Below the pieces are notes generated by a model. The model was not told the DNA's origin. It did no database searches and worked only from the letters and a program-made list of their open reading frames with translations. Both the position numbers and the translations under genes were made by a program. From positions 1 to 64,000 of the forward strand of contig NZ_CP116384.1 of the NCBI RefSeq assembly GCF_028201475.1: DNA of 64,000 bases, given 5' to 3'. Shown here piece by piece: positions 45,648 to 53,682 of the stretch. Each line of letters starts with the position of its first letter. Within the stretch, counting starts at the first letter, position 1. This DNA comes from Vibrio sp. SCSIO 43137. Its GTDB lineage: Bacteria > Pseudomonadota > Gammaproteobacteria > Enterobacterales > Vibrionaceae.

Positions 45648-45732
45648 CATATTAATTAATTCTGCGAAAAGTGCAATTATTCTCATGGTTAATCCATTTA
45701 AACAGCAGATTGTTAACATGATAATAACAATC
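45644..45732. promoter_or_regulatory. TTAACATNNTAA motifs and operator-like repeat before the hydroxylase
   Basis: TTAACATATTAATTAA at 45644-45659 and TTAACATGATAA at 45713-45724. The latter is inside the inverted repeat GATTGTTA...TAACAATC (45708-45732, perfect 8-bp arms, 9-base spacer). Likely operators for the HpaR- or HpaA-type regulator. Confidence 0.55.
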
Positions 45733-45797
45733 GTTCGATAGCCCCGGCAAGACGTATACAGGAAGGGCTAAAATCGTAAGATTAAAAGGAAGTAACC

Positions 45798-46967
45798 ATG
45801 AAACGAGAAAATCCACTACTAGAAAAGTTACAAGAAATTTTGCCTACGATTGCTGCTAATGCTGCACAAGCTGAAATCGATAGAACTCCACCTGAAGAAA
45901 ATATACGCCTGCTAAGGGAAATTAAGTTTTTCCGTGCTTTCCAGCCTAAGAAATATGGCGGTTTAGAGATCTCACTGCCTGAGTTTACTGACTGTGTCGC
46001 AGCGCTGGCCGGTGCTTGTGGCGGTACGGCATGGGGTGGAAGCCTGCTGGCGACGCATAGCCACCAGATGGCAATGTTCTCGGAAAAAGCTCAGGAAGAA
46101 TTTTGGGGAGACAATCCAGATGCAACAGCAAGTAGTAGTATCGCACCATTCGGAAAAACAGAAGAGACTGAAGGTGGCGTTATCTTCAACGGAGACATGC
46201 GCTGGAGTAGTGGATGTGACCACGCAGAGTGGGCCATTCTCGGGTTCAACCGCGAAGACGCAGACGGAAACAAAGTCTACTGCTTTGGAGTGGTACCAAG
46301 ACATGAATACACAATTATTGATGATTGGCATGCCGCTGGTATGAAGTCGAGCGGAACAAAGACCCTATCTCTTAAGGACGTCTTTATTCCTGAACACCGA
46401 ATCGAAACAGCAAAAGGTATGATGGAAGGATCGTCTGCCGGATTCGGCCTCTACCCTGATAGTGATATTTTTTATACGCCTTATCGTCCGTACTTTGCCT
46501 GTGGCTTTGCGGCTATCGGTCTGGGTATCGCAGAGCGTATGCTGGAGCTGTACAAGATCATCACTCAAAACCGCGTACGCGCTTATACAGGTGCAAAAGT
46601 GGGTGCTGCAACGCCTGCTCTTATGCGCCTTGCTGAATCAACGCATCAGGTGTATGCCGCCCGTGCCATGCTGGAAAAAACCTGGGACGACCATAAAGAG
46701 CATGGTATCCGCAAAGAGTACCCAAGTGCAGAAACACTGGCTTACTGGCGTACTAACCAAGCTTATGCGGTGAAGATGTGTATTGATGCGGTAGACCGCC
46801 TGTTCGACGTAATCGGTGGTAACTGCTGGTTCTCGACTAACGAAGCACAGCGTCTGTTCCGTGACTCGCATATGACAGGGGCTCACGCATACACAGACTA
46901 CGATGTTTGTAAGCAGATCCTTGGCCGTAGCCTGATGGGGCTGGAACCCGATCCGACTATGGTGTAA
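45798..46967 (+). CDS. p-Hydroxyphenylacetate 3-hydroxylase C2-type oxygenase
   Basis: 389-aa acyl-CoA-dehydrogenase-fold flavin monooxygenase. Throughout its length it resembles the Acinetobacter baumannii C2 component, including RAFQPKKYGGLE, WSSGCDHAEWAI, SAGFGLYPDSDIFYTPYRPYFA and the terminal MGLEPDPTMV. C2 uses reduced FMN made by a separate reductase (C1) to hydroxylate 4-hydroxyphenylacetate to homoprotocatechuate. It is shorter than C2 at the N terminus by about 30 residues; the AAGGAAG ribosome site supports this start. No reductase or ring-cleavage gene is near, so partners must lie elsewhere or the substrate differs. Confidence 0.88.
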   Translation: MKRENPLLEKLQEILPTIAANAAQAEIDRTPPEENIRLLREIKFFRAFQPKKYGGLEISLPEFTDCVAALAGACGGTAWGGSLLATHSHQMAMFSEKAQEEFWGDNPDATASSSIAPFGKTEETEGGVIFNGDMRWSSGCDHAEWAILGFNREDADGNKVYCFGVVPRHEYTIIDDWHAAGMKSSGTKTLSLKDVFIPEHRIETAKGMMEGSSAGFGLYPDSDIFYTPYRPYFACGFAAIGLGIAERMLELYKIITQNRVRAYTGAKVGAATPALMRLAESTHQVYAARAMLEKTWDDHKEHGIRKEYPSAETLAYWRTNQAYAVKMCIDAVDRLFDVIGGNCWFSTNEAQRLFRDSHMTGAHAYTDYDVCKQILGRSLMGLEPDPTMV

Positions 46968-47003
46968 TCGAAAATCGTATCTTATTACATTACACTAAAT
47001 TAG

Positions 47004-47036
47004 AAAGCTCTCCTGTAAAAAGTTGAGCTTTTTTAA
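47004..47036 (+). terminator. Terminator of the hydroxylase gene
   Basis: AAAGCTC / GAGCTTT stem followed by T run. Confidence 0.75.
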
Positions 47037-47119
47037 TAAGTTAACTGGAAGTTAAGAAGTCAATATAGACCAATGTCTAATAATAAGTAAGTAATAGAAT
47101 TGTTACAAACTTGATCTTC

Positions 47120-47164
47120 TTAACATATTAACTAAATTGATAATGATAGATTATTAACATGTTA
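47120..47164. promoter_or_regulatory. TTAACATNNTAA motifs before the TRAP operon
   Basis: TTAACATATTAACTAA at 47120-47135 matches 15 of 16 bases of the site before the hydroxylase; a second TTAACATGTTA (palindrome TAACATGTTA) lies at 47154-47164. Shared control with the hydroxylase is inferred. Confidence 0.6.
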
Positions 47165-47226
47165 TCGGTTTTTTGCCATAACGTAACAAAGCTATAAATA
47201 TCAATAACAGAAAACAAGGAAGTGTC

Positions 47227-48252
47227 ATGATTAAATCAAAAATTTCTATGGTAGTTAGCACCGGGCTCCTACTCCTTGCGTCCGCAAGTGCTAATGCCGC
47301 ACCGGAGAAAGTACTGAAAATCAGTTCGTGGGCATCTCCGAACCACGGAATTAACAAGGTGGTTTGGCCTACATGGGGTGAGTGGATCAAAGAAGCCACT
47401 GAAGGCCGTGTTGAAGTTAAGATCGAGTACGATTTGGCGCCTCCTCAGTCACAAATCGACGTTGTTACTGATGGTATCGGCGACGTTACCTGGATTTTCC
47501 ACGGTCATAAAGCCGGTCGTTTCAAACTGACTCAACTACCTGAAATCCCGACCTTTAAGGGCGGCGTAAGTTCTGAGCTGGCTTCTAAAGCGTACTGGAA
47601 TACTTACGAGAAATACCTGAAGAAAGGTAAAGAGCACCGCGGCGTTAAAGTAATGGCGGTAGGTGTACACGGACCGGGTCAGTTGATCACTAAAGATAAA
47701 GTAACTTCACTGTCTGATGTGAAAGGTAAGAAAATCCGTGTTGGTGGTGGTGTAATCTCAAACATCGCTAAAGATATGAAAGTTACCCCTGTATTTATTC
47801 CGACACCTAAAGTATACGAATCTCTTTCACAGGGCGTTGTAGAAGGTACTTATCTGCCGGTTGAATCACTGAGCAGCTTCCGTCTTGCCGAAGTGGCAAA
47901 CAACACCCTTATGTTCCCGGGTGGCCTGTACCGCGGTAGCTTTGCCATCGTAATGAATCCAGATGCTTTTGAAGGTATCTCGAAGAAAGACCGTGACGCT
48001 ATCATGGCAGTATCTGGTGAGAAGCTGTCCCGTCTGTTCGGTAAGATGATGGACGACTACGACAACAACGCCTATGCCAAAGCGAAAGCGGCTGGTCACG
48101 TCTTTACTGATGCTTCGCCTGAACTGGTTAGCGAGCTGAAGTCGATGACTACAGAGATTGTCGATAGCTGGTACAAGACTGCTAAGAAACGTAAGGTCGA
48201 CGGACCGGCGGCATTTGAGTACTACCAAGAGCAACTGGGTAAAGGGTTGTAA
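47227..48252 (+). CDS. dctP: TRAP transporter substrate-binding protein
   Basis: 341-aa DctP-family periplasmic protein with a signal peptide (MIKSKISMVVSTGLLLLASASANA). It has the usual TRAP layout, including the ligand-contact region around KKIRVGGGVISN and VVEGTYLP where an arginine normally binds a carboxylate. It heads a three-gene operon. Position beside a C2-type aromatic hydroxylase and shared upstream motifs suggest an aromatic or related carboxylate as ligand; the sequence alone does not prove it. Confidence 0.92.
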   Translation: MIKSKISMVVSTGLLLLASASANAAPEKVLKISSWASPNHGINKVVWPTWGEWIKEATEGRVEVKIEYDLAPPQSQIDVVTDGIGDVTWIFHGHKAGRFKLTQLPEIPTFKGGVSSELASKAYWNTYEKYLKKGKEHRGVKVMAVGVHGPGQLITKDKVTSLSDVKGKKIRVGGGVISNIAKDMKVTPVFIPTPKVYESLSQGVVEGTYLPVESLSSFRLAEVANNTLMFPGGLYRGSFAIVMNPDAFEGISKKDRDAIMAVSGEKLSRLFGKMMDDYDNNAYAKAKAAGHVFTDASPELVSELKSMTTEIVDSWYKTAKKRKVDGPAAFEYYQEQLGKGL

Positions 48253-48257
48253 TCACT

Positions 48258-48785
48258 ATGATAGCTGAGAATATTTCGGCGATAGTAAGGCGGGGGTTGG
48301 AGTCCCTCGCTGCACTCAGCCTGTTTTTAATGATGAGTATCACCTTTGTCGATGTTTTCGGACGCTATTTTCTAAATTCACCGATTGATGGCTCGACAGA
48401 GATGATTGAGGTTCTTCTGGCTGTCATGGTGTTTATGGCTTTTCCTCTCGTATCATGGAAAGAAGAGAACATCTGTGTAGATCTGCTGGATGCTTATTTC
48501 CCGGATCGTTGGATTGACCTTCGCCAGGCAGTAATAAACCTGATTTGTGCCGTCTCATTGGTATTGGTAGCGATGACTAACTGGAAGTTGGCTGGTCGCT
48601 CCCTTGAGTATGAAGAAGTGTCTGAGATCCTTGAAATTCCGTTAGGGTATGTTACTTACCTGATATCCATAACCGGATTCGCTGGTGGTTTTCTTACTTT
48701 CCTGAATGCCATTGTGTATACCGCGAGATTACCTATTTTCCGCTCCGGTGTTGCTATGTCGGAAGAGAGGAGTAGCAGTAAATGA
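48258..48785 (+). CDS. dctQ: TRAP transporter small membrane subunit
   Basis: 175-aa DctQ protein with four membrane helices (about 15-35, 50-70, 90-115, 130-155) and the typical FVDVFGRYFLNSPIDGS motif. It starts 5 bases after dctP and overlaps dctM by 4 bases (ATGA), so the subunits are made together. Confidence 0.93.
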   Translation: MIAENISAIVRRGLESLAALSLFLMMSITFVDVFGRYFLNSPIDGSTEMIEVLLAVMVFMAFPLVSWKEENICVDLLDAYFPDRWIDLRQAVINLICAVSLVLVAMTNWKLAGRSLEYEEVSEILEIPLGYVTYLISITGFAGGFLTFLNAIVYTARLPIFRSGVAMSEERSSSK

Positions 48786-50080
48786 TTGAGTCAATTATTG
48801 GTTTTACGGCTCTGATCGCCATGGTCTTTTTAAGGCTGCCTCTGGCATTTGCTATGGGTGTGGTTGGTTTTATCGGTTTCTGGTACATCAATGACTATAA
48901 CTGGACAGCAGCCATGTCTATGGCAGCACGCCGTATCATTGATACCGGGCAAGATTACGGGCTTTCCGTGATTCCCCTGTTTATCCTGATGGGTAACTTT
49001 GTCACTAAAGCAGGCTTATCTGCAGAGCTTTACCGTGCCTGTAATGCTTTTGTCGGGCACCGCAAGGGCGGCCTTTCCATGTCAACTATCTTGGCGTGTG
49101 GTGGCTTCTCAGCCATTTGTGGATCCAGTCTGGCAACCTCGGCAACCATGTCTAAAGTGGCCATGCCGCCGATGCGTAAATACGGTTACTCAGATAGTCT
49201 GGCTGCGGCTTCGATTGCGGCGGGTGGTACGTTAGGCATCCTTATTCCGCCAAGTGTTATGCTGGTTATTTATGGTCTGCTGACGGAGAGCAGTATCCGT
49301 GAGCTGTTTGCGGCTGGGTTCCTGCCGGGACTGCTGGGTATTACTCTTTATCTTCTGACAGTGAAGTGGGTAGTATTCCGCTCACCGGAAAACGCGCCTC
49401 CGGGTGAGAGATCGGACTGGAAAGAGCGAATGGTTGCCCTGAAAGGCATCTTCTCTACTCTGATGCTGTTTGTGCTGGTGATGGGTGGTATTTACGCTGG
49501 TGTCTTTACACCGACAGAAGCGGCGGGTATTGGTGCAACAGGTGCATTTTTCCTTGCCCTGTTCAGACGTAAGCTGAGCTACGACATTTTGCGCGATATT
49601 CTGGTGGATACAGCCAAGACCTCTGCATCACTGTTTGCCGTTGTTATCTGTGCCCTTATTCTGTCTAACTTTGTTAACCGTGCAGGCTTGCCTACCGCGC
49701 TGATTGAACTGATTCAGATCGGTGATATCTCGCCAATGATGGCCATGGGTATCATCTTATTAATCTATATCATTCTGGGCTGTGTATTTGAAAGTATGTC
49801 CATGATGCTGCTGACAGTGCCAATCTTCTTCCCTGTCGTGGTTGAACTGGGCTTTGACCCAATCTGGTTTGGTATCGTGGTCGTAGTGGTGACAGAGATA
49901 AGCCTGATCACCCCGCCGGTAGGGCTGAACGTGTTTGTATTGTCCGGTCTGGTTAAGGACATCAGTACAGGAACCATATTTAAAGGCATTCTGCCTTTCT
50001 GGGTTGCCGATATGATAAGGCTGGCCATTATAGTGGCATTCCCTGCAGTGGCACTGCTTCTGCCGGGTATGATGTATTAA
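48782..50080 (+). CDS. dctM: TRAP transporter large permease subunit
   Basis: 432-aa DctM permease with about 12 helices. Family motifs are clear: LAFAMGVVGFIGFW, FILMGNFVTKAGLS, CGGFSAICGSSLATSATMSKVAMPPMRKYGY, GGTLGILIPPSVMLVIYG and LITPPVGLNVFVLSGL. Drives Na+-coupled uptake with dctQ and dctP. A strong terminator follows. Confidence 0.95.
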   Translation: MIESIIGFTALIAMVFLRLPLAFAMGVVGFIGFWYINDYNWTAAMSMAARRIIDTGQDYGLSVIPLFILMGNFVTKAGLSAELYRACNAFVGHRKGGLSMSTILACGGFSAICGSSLATSATMSKVAMPPMRKYGYSDSLAAASIAAGGTLGILIPPSVMLVIYGLLTESSIRELFAAGFLPGLLGITLYLLTVKWVVFRSPENAPPGERSDWKERMVALKGIFSTLMLFVLVMGGIYAGVFTPTEAAGIGATGAFFLALFRRKLSYDILRDILVDTAKTSASLFAVVICALILSNFVNRAGLPTALIELIQIGDISPMMAMGIILLIYIILGCVFESMSMMLLTVPIFFPVVVELGFDPIWFGIVVVVVTEISLITPPVGLNVFVLSGLVKDISTGTIFKGILPFWVADMIRLAIIVAFPAVALLLPGMMY

Positions 50081-50154
50081 ATTTCTGTTCAGTGAGGTAG
50101 TGCACAGGCGCTACCCTGCTGAACCGTCATTCCCTTTGTTCGTGATTGAATTTG

Positions 50155-50182
50155 GCTTTGAACTTCGGTTCAAAGCTTTTTT
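50155..50182 (+). terminator. Terminator of the TRAP operon
   Basis: GCTTTGAAC-TTCG-GTTCAAAGC, perfect 9-bp stem with a stable UUCG-type loop, followed by T run. Confidence 0.92.
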
Positions 50183-50304
50183 ATGTCTGAAATAACACAA
50201 CTTGTAGGGCTTATTGTTATTAGATAGTTATAATTTGACTCGATAGACGAGGCGTTCTTACCTATACTTGATAAAGTTAACAATAAAAATAGTGACGATA
50301 CCGG

Positions 50305-50778
50305 ATGTTATTAAGAAGCCTGATTTTACTGTTATTTCTGTTATCCAGCCCTTTTCTTAAGGCGGGTAACCTGACTATTGAACTGGCTAATGGCGATTCT
50401 GTTTCGCTCTCCTATGAAGAGCTTGCCGCTATGCCTTCCCAGACATTCACTACGCATTTGCCGTGGTATGAAGGGGTGAACACCTTTACCGGTGTTCGTC
50501 TGGAAAACCTGCTGTTACATTACACCTCAGAAGGCGTGCCTGACCGTATAAATGTCAGAGCCCTTAATGACTACGCTGTTGATATCTCCGGGGAAGACAT
50601 TTCTGCCTATCATCCGGTACTCACTTATCTCAAAAATGGTCAGAAAATGAAAATCCGTGATAAGGGGCCTTACTGGCTTATCTATTCACTGGAAGATTAC
50701 CCTGAAATAGATAAAAGTCAGTATCACTCGCAAATGGTCTGGCAGGTAGAATCGATAAAAATAATAGGCAATGACTGA
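50305..50778 (+). CDS. Periplasmic sulfite-oxidase-fold protein without cysteine
   Basis: 157-aa protein with a signal peptide (MLLRSLILLLFLLSSPFLKA). The mature part follows the oxidoreductase molybdopterin-binding (SUOX) fold: LSYEELAAMPSQTFTT, FTGVRLENLLLHY, RALNDYAVDI and MWQVESIKI-type end. It has no cysteine, so it cannot hold molybdenum through the usual thiolate and is probably a binding or sensing module. Its stop overlaps the downstream diguanylate cyclase gene by 8 bases, suggesting a sensor-output pair. Confidence 0.72.
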   Translation: MLLRSLILLLFLLSSPFLKAGNLTIELANGDSVSLSYEELAAMPSQTFTTHLPWYEGVNTFTGVRLENLLLHYTSEGVPDRINVRALNDYAVDISGEDISAYHPVLTYLKNGQKMKIRDKGPYWLIYSLEDYPEIDKSQYHSQMVWQVESIKIIGND

Positions 50779-51901
50779 TATCGAGAAGATACAACTGACC
50801 CACCCCTATCTGAGAGCATTGAAACTGCTGCTTGTTGTTCTTGCAATGGTGCTGTTTATTGCTGATATCTGGATCTATTATCAAACGGATTTTCTGGCGA
50901 AAACCTATACGGATCAACAGAATCAGGCGACCTGGTTTTTGTTTCAGCTGACGAAAGAGTTTTCTGAGTTGGTGGCGCACTCAGTCCACATGCAGAGTGG
51001 TCTGGATGGCTTAGGGGATGTATGGCTGAAGTATGAGCTAACCTGGAGCCGCTTTGATCTTATGATCAACAACCGCGAAGCCGACAGTTTTATGCAGCTT
51101 GTTCACGCCAAACAGTTTTTCCTTCAGCTTTTTTCTGAGTTCCGCAGTCTGGAAACTTTGCTGGAAGCGGCAGATAGCGGTGATGCAGAGGCAATCAAAC
51201 AGTTCCATAGTCAATCTGAAACCCTGTATCTTTCAATGATCGACTATATAAACCAGAATTTCCGGGTCGCCAGCCCACTGTATGAAGATCAAAGGGCACA
51301 GGCAAAAGCATTGGCAACGGCTGACTTCTATCTGGTTATCGGCCTTATGATCTGTATTTTCCTTCTGGTGTTTGTTTTTTACAAAGAGCTTGAGTTTAAT
51401 AAAAGATTAGCACTTACCGACCCGTTGACCGGTTTATTGAACAGGCTTGCTCTGTTTAACCTGATTGAAAGCTACAGTAAGAGAGGAGAGTCATTCAGTC
51501 TGTTTCTGCTCGACCTGAATGACTTTAAAAAAGTGAATGATAGTTATGGCCATCATGCAGGAGACGCAGTACTGATGGAAGTCTCCTCCAGATTGAAGCA
51601 GTTAGGTGAACATCAATCTATTGCTTTTCGTATTGGTGGTGATGAGTTTGCCCTGGTGCTTAAATCCGGTTCTCAGTTTGAAAACAAGCAGACAGAATTT
51701 TGTAACCATGTTACCAGCCAGTTTTTGCGCCCGTTTGAGAGTGCCATGCTCGACTTTTCATTCAACTTTTCTACCAGCATTGGTGGTGCATCATACCCGG
51801 ATGAAGCGGCAGACATTGATAAACTGGTGATGATTGCAGACAGCAGAATGTACCGGATGAAGAAACAGTCGAAACTGCGGCAAAGGCAGGGCTTTTACTA
51901 A
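50771..51901 (+). CDS. Membrane diguanylate cyclase paired with the SUOX-fold protein
   Basis: 376-aa protein with a first membrane helix (about 17-36), a periplasmic helical region (about 40-180), a second helix (about 185-205) and a GGDEF domain with intact GGDEF. The RxxD inhibitory site is absent (EHQS). Translational overlap with 50305-50778 suggests that the periplasmic SUOX-fold protein controls this cyclase. Confidence 0.85.
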   Translation: MTDIEKIQLTHPYLRALKLLLVVLAMVLFIADIWIYYQTDFLAKTYTDQQNQATWFLFQLTKEFSELVAHSVHMQSGLDGLGDVWLKYELTWSRFDLMINNREADSFMQLVHAKQFFLQLFSEFRSLETLLEAADSGDAEAIKQFHSQSETLYLSMIDYINQNFRVASPLYEDQRAQAKALATADFYLVIGLMICIFLLVFVFYKELEFNKRLALTDPLTGLLNRLALFNLIESYSKRGESFSLFLLDLNDFKKVNDSYGHHAGDAVLMEVSSRLKQLGEHQSIAFRIGGDEFALVLKSGSQFENKQTEFCNHVTSQFLRPFESAMLDFSFNFSTSIGGASYPDEAADIDKLVMIADSRMYRMKKQSKLRQRQGFY

Positions 51902-51973
51902 AACTAGTCTGGCGTGAAAATGATGAGTTAGTTACACTGCGCGGGTATCCGCTTTATTAGCCCATTAAATTCA

Positions 51974-51994
51974 GTATCTTGATTAAGAAGATAC
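51974..51994. promoter_or_regulatory. Inverted repeat upstream of the RidA-like gene
   Basis: GTATCTT and AAGATAC, perfect 7-bp arms with a 7-base spacer, ending 24 bases before the start codon. Candidate operator, binding protein unknown. Confidence 0.4.
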
Positions 51995-52017
51995 AAGACT
52001 GATTCGGAATTAAAACA

Positions 52018-52362
52018 ATGATTGAAAGAAGAGAAACAAAACAGCGCATGAGCCGTGCCGTTATTCATAACAACACTGTCTACTTCTGTGGCCAGGTGGC
52101 AAAAGATTCAACTAAGGGCATCAAAGAACAGACTGAAACCATGCTTGAGAAAGTAGATGAGCTGCTGGAAAGTGTCGGTTCAAGCCGCGAACAGCTGCTG
52201 TCTGCTACCATCTATATCAAAACTATGGATGACTTTGCTGCCATGAATGAAGTATGGGATAACTGGGTACCGGAAGGCCATGCTCCAGCCCGTGCCTGTG
52301 TTCAGGCTTCTATGGCTCGTGAAGAGCTGTTGGTAGAGATCTCTGTGGTTGCTGCTGTATAA
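52018..52362 (+). CDS. RidA/YjgF-family protein
   Basis: 114-aa protein of the Rid family, which hydrolyses reactive enamine/imine intermediates. The conserved arginine in PARACVQAS and glutamate in [11 protein letters not shown] are present. It lies next to the GntR-lyase cluster across a shared terminator; Rid proteins often accompany amino-acid or amine breakdown, so it may protect that pathway. It could also be unlinked. Ribosome site is weak. Confidence 0.85.
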   Translation: MIERRETKQRMSRAVIHNNTVYFCGQVAKDSTKGIKEQTETMLEKVDELLESVGSSREQLLSATIYIKTMDDFAAMNEVWDNWVPEGHAPARACVQASMAREELLVEISVVAAV

Positions 52363-52385
52363 CAGAGAGCATTCTGCAAGATTTA

Positions 52386-52415
52386 AAAAGGCTTCTTATA
52401 GAGAAGCCTTTTTTG
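52386..52415. terminator. Bidirectional terminator between RidA-like and GntR genes
   Basis: AAAAGGCTTC / GAAGCCTTTT stem with A and T runs. Confidence 0.9.
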
Positions 52416-52442
52416 ATCGCGTCAGGGTTTAGCTTATCGCTA

Positions 52443-53102
52443 TTAACGCTGGCGCTCTTTCAGCTTTTTTCCTACATCCTTAAAGGTAGAAATATGCTGT
52501 TCTGCATGAATAGCGGCGGACTGAGGATCATTATTACAGATAGCATCAACCAGTGGCTGGTGAGCCGCAACGATATTCAGGGGTTCGTAAGAATCGAGAT
52601 CAATATTAAAGAATAGCAGCATCTGGTTAGATACTTTGCGGTAGATTTCCATCAGGCGGCCATTATCACTCAGGGACACGATCAAAGAGTGAAATTCCAG
52701 CTCAAACTTACTTTTACGCTGAGTACTGATTAGGTTGTTTTTCGCCTCTTCAGTAAACTCATTGATTAACTGGCGCAGCTTTGCTTTTCCGTCATCGTCT
52801 ATTTTTGTGGCGGCCAGCCATGCAGAGCGTGATTCGATGGCGATCCTGAGATGATAGATCTCCCACACATCGTGCTCGTCAATTTCGATTACCTGCCAGC
52901 CGACATAAGGCTTCTGAACCACTAACCCCTCATGAGAGAGTGTGTTTAGTGCCATCCTGATGGTACTTCGTGAGAGCTCGAGTTCTTTTGCAAGAGCACT
53001 TTCGACGATCTTTTCACCCATTTTATAGCTGCCGGTCAAGATTAGATCTCTTAAATAATCGACCGCCTGCACTTCAAGACTACTTTTATTAAACTTCGCC
53101 AT
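52443..53102 (-). CDS. GntR-family regulator, FCD type
   Basis: 219-aa repressor with an N-terminal winged HTH (about 10-70; ESALAKELELSRSTIRMALNTLSHEGLVVQKPYVGWQV) and an all-helical FCD ligand domain (about 85-215) whose metal-site histidines are visible in HSLIVSLS, AAHQPLV and HAEQHI. FCD regulators usually respond to organic or sugar acids. It is divergent from the lyase-racemase-BCCT genes and two matching operators lie in the gap. ATG 53102 preferred to TTG 53111. Confidence 0.9.
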   Translation of the reverse strand: MAKFNKSSLEVQAVDYLRDLILTGSYKMGEKIVESALAKELELSRSTIRMALNTLSHEGLVVQKPYVGWQVIEIDEHDVWEIYHLRIAIESRSAWLAATKIDDDGKAKLRQLINEFTEEAKNNLISTQRKSKFELEFHSLIVSLSDNGRLMEIYRKVSNQMLLFFNIDLDSYEPLNIVAAHQPLVDAICNNDPQSAAIHAEQHISTFKDVGKKLKERQR

Positions 53103-53211
53103 TTTTACCAAACCACGCTTCAGTTCATACCTAAGTGCTTATCAGCACTACATTTTACCACTCATTTTAGGTGGATATTACGCATATGTCTTTATATAGA
53201 TTACTGTGACG

Positions 53212-53224
53212 ATTGTCTAACAAT
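53212..53224. promoter_or_regulatory. GntR operator 1
   Basis: ATTGTCTAACAAT, palindrome ATTGTNNNACAAT, in the gap between the GntR gene and the lyase operon. Confidence 0.7.
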
Positions 53225-53289
53225 TTAACAATAAAATCCAGAAATGAAGTAAACATGATCGATTTCTCATTTAAATACTTCTCTCTTTG

Positions 53290-53321
53290 TATAATTGCCT
53301 CACTGTAGATTGTCGGACAAT
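53290..53321 (+). promoter_or_regulatory. Lyase operon promoter with GntR operator 2
   Basis: TATAAT -10 box at 53290-53295 directly followed by ATTGTCGGACAAT at 53309-53321, a palindrome sharing ATTGTNNNACAAT with operator 1. It would cover the transcription start, a classic repressor position, 17 bases before the first start codon. Confidence 0.72.
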
Positions 53322-53338
53322 CGCCAATAGGTAATAAG

Positions 53339-53680
53339 ATGAGCAAGTTAAAAAAAGCCATTCGGCTGGCATCTAAAGACAACGTAGCAACGCTACTCGA
53401 AGATGCAGATAAAAAAGACAAGATTGAAGTGGTTGATGAAGCTAACCAGATAGTGGGGGAATTTGAAGCACTTCAGGCTATCCCTTTCGGTAACAAAATT
53501 GCCCTTGAGCAGATCGCCGATCAGCAGATGGTAAGTAAAGCCGGTTACCCGGTGGGTATCGCGGTGAAACCTATCGCTGAAGGTGACCTTGTGCATGTTC
53601 AGAATGTGCGTAGCACACGGGTTGATATCCCTGAAAACATTATCCAGCAAATTATCCAACAGATGCAGATTGAGTGTTAA
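53339..53680 (+). CDS. UxaA-type lyase small subunit (SAF domain)
   Basis: 113-aa protein made mainly of a SAF domain (about 25-105; ALQAIPFGNKIALEQIADQQMV, GYPVGIAVKPIAEGDLVHVQN). In altronate/galactarate dehydratases this is the N-terminal part; in sulfolactate sulfo-lyase SuyA it is a separate subunit. Here it is separate and precedes the large subunit by 2 bases. A leading segment of about 20 residues is unusual. First gene of the operon controlled by the GntR sites. Substrate unknown. Confidence 0.82.
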   Translation: MSKLKKAIRLASKDNVATLLEDADKKDKIEVVDEANQIVGEFEALQAIPFGNKIALEQIADQQMVSKAGYPVGIAVKPIAEGDLVHVQNVRSTRVDIPENIIQQIIQQMQIEC

Positions 53681-53682
53681 CT

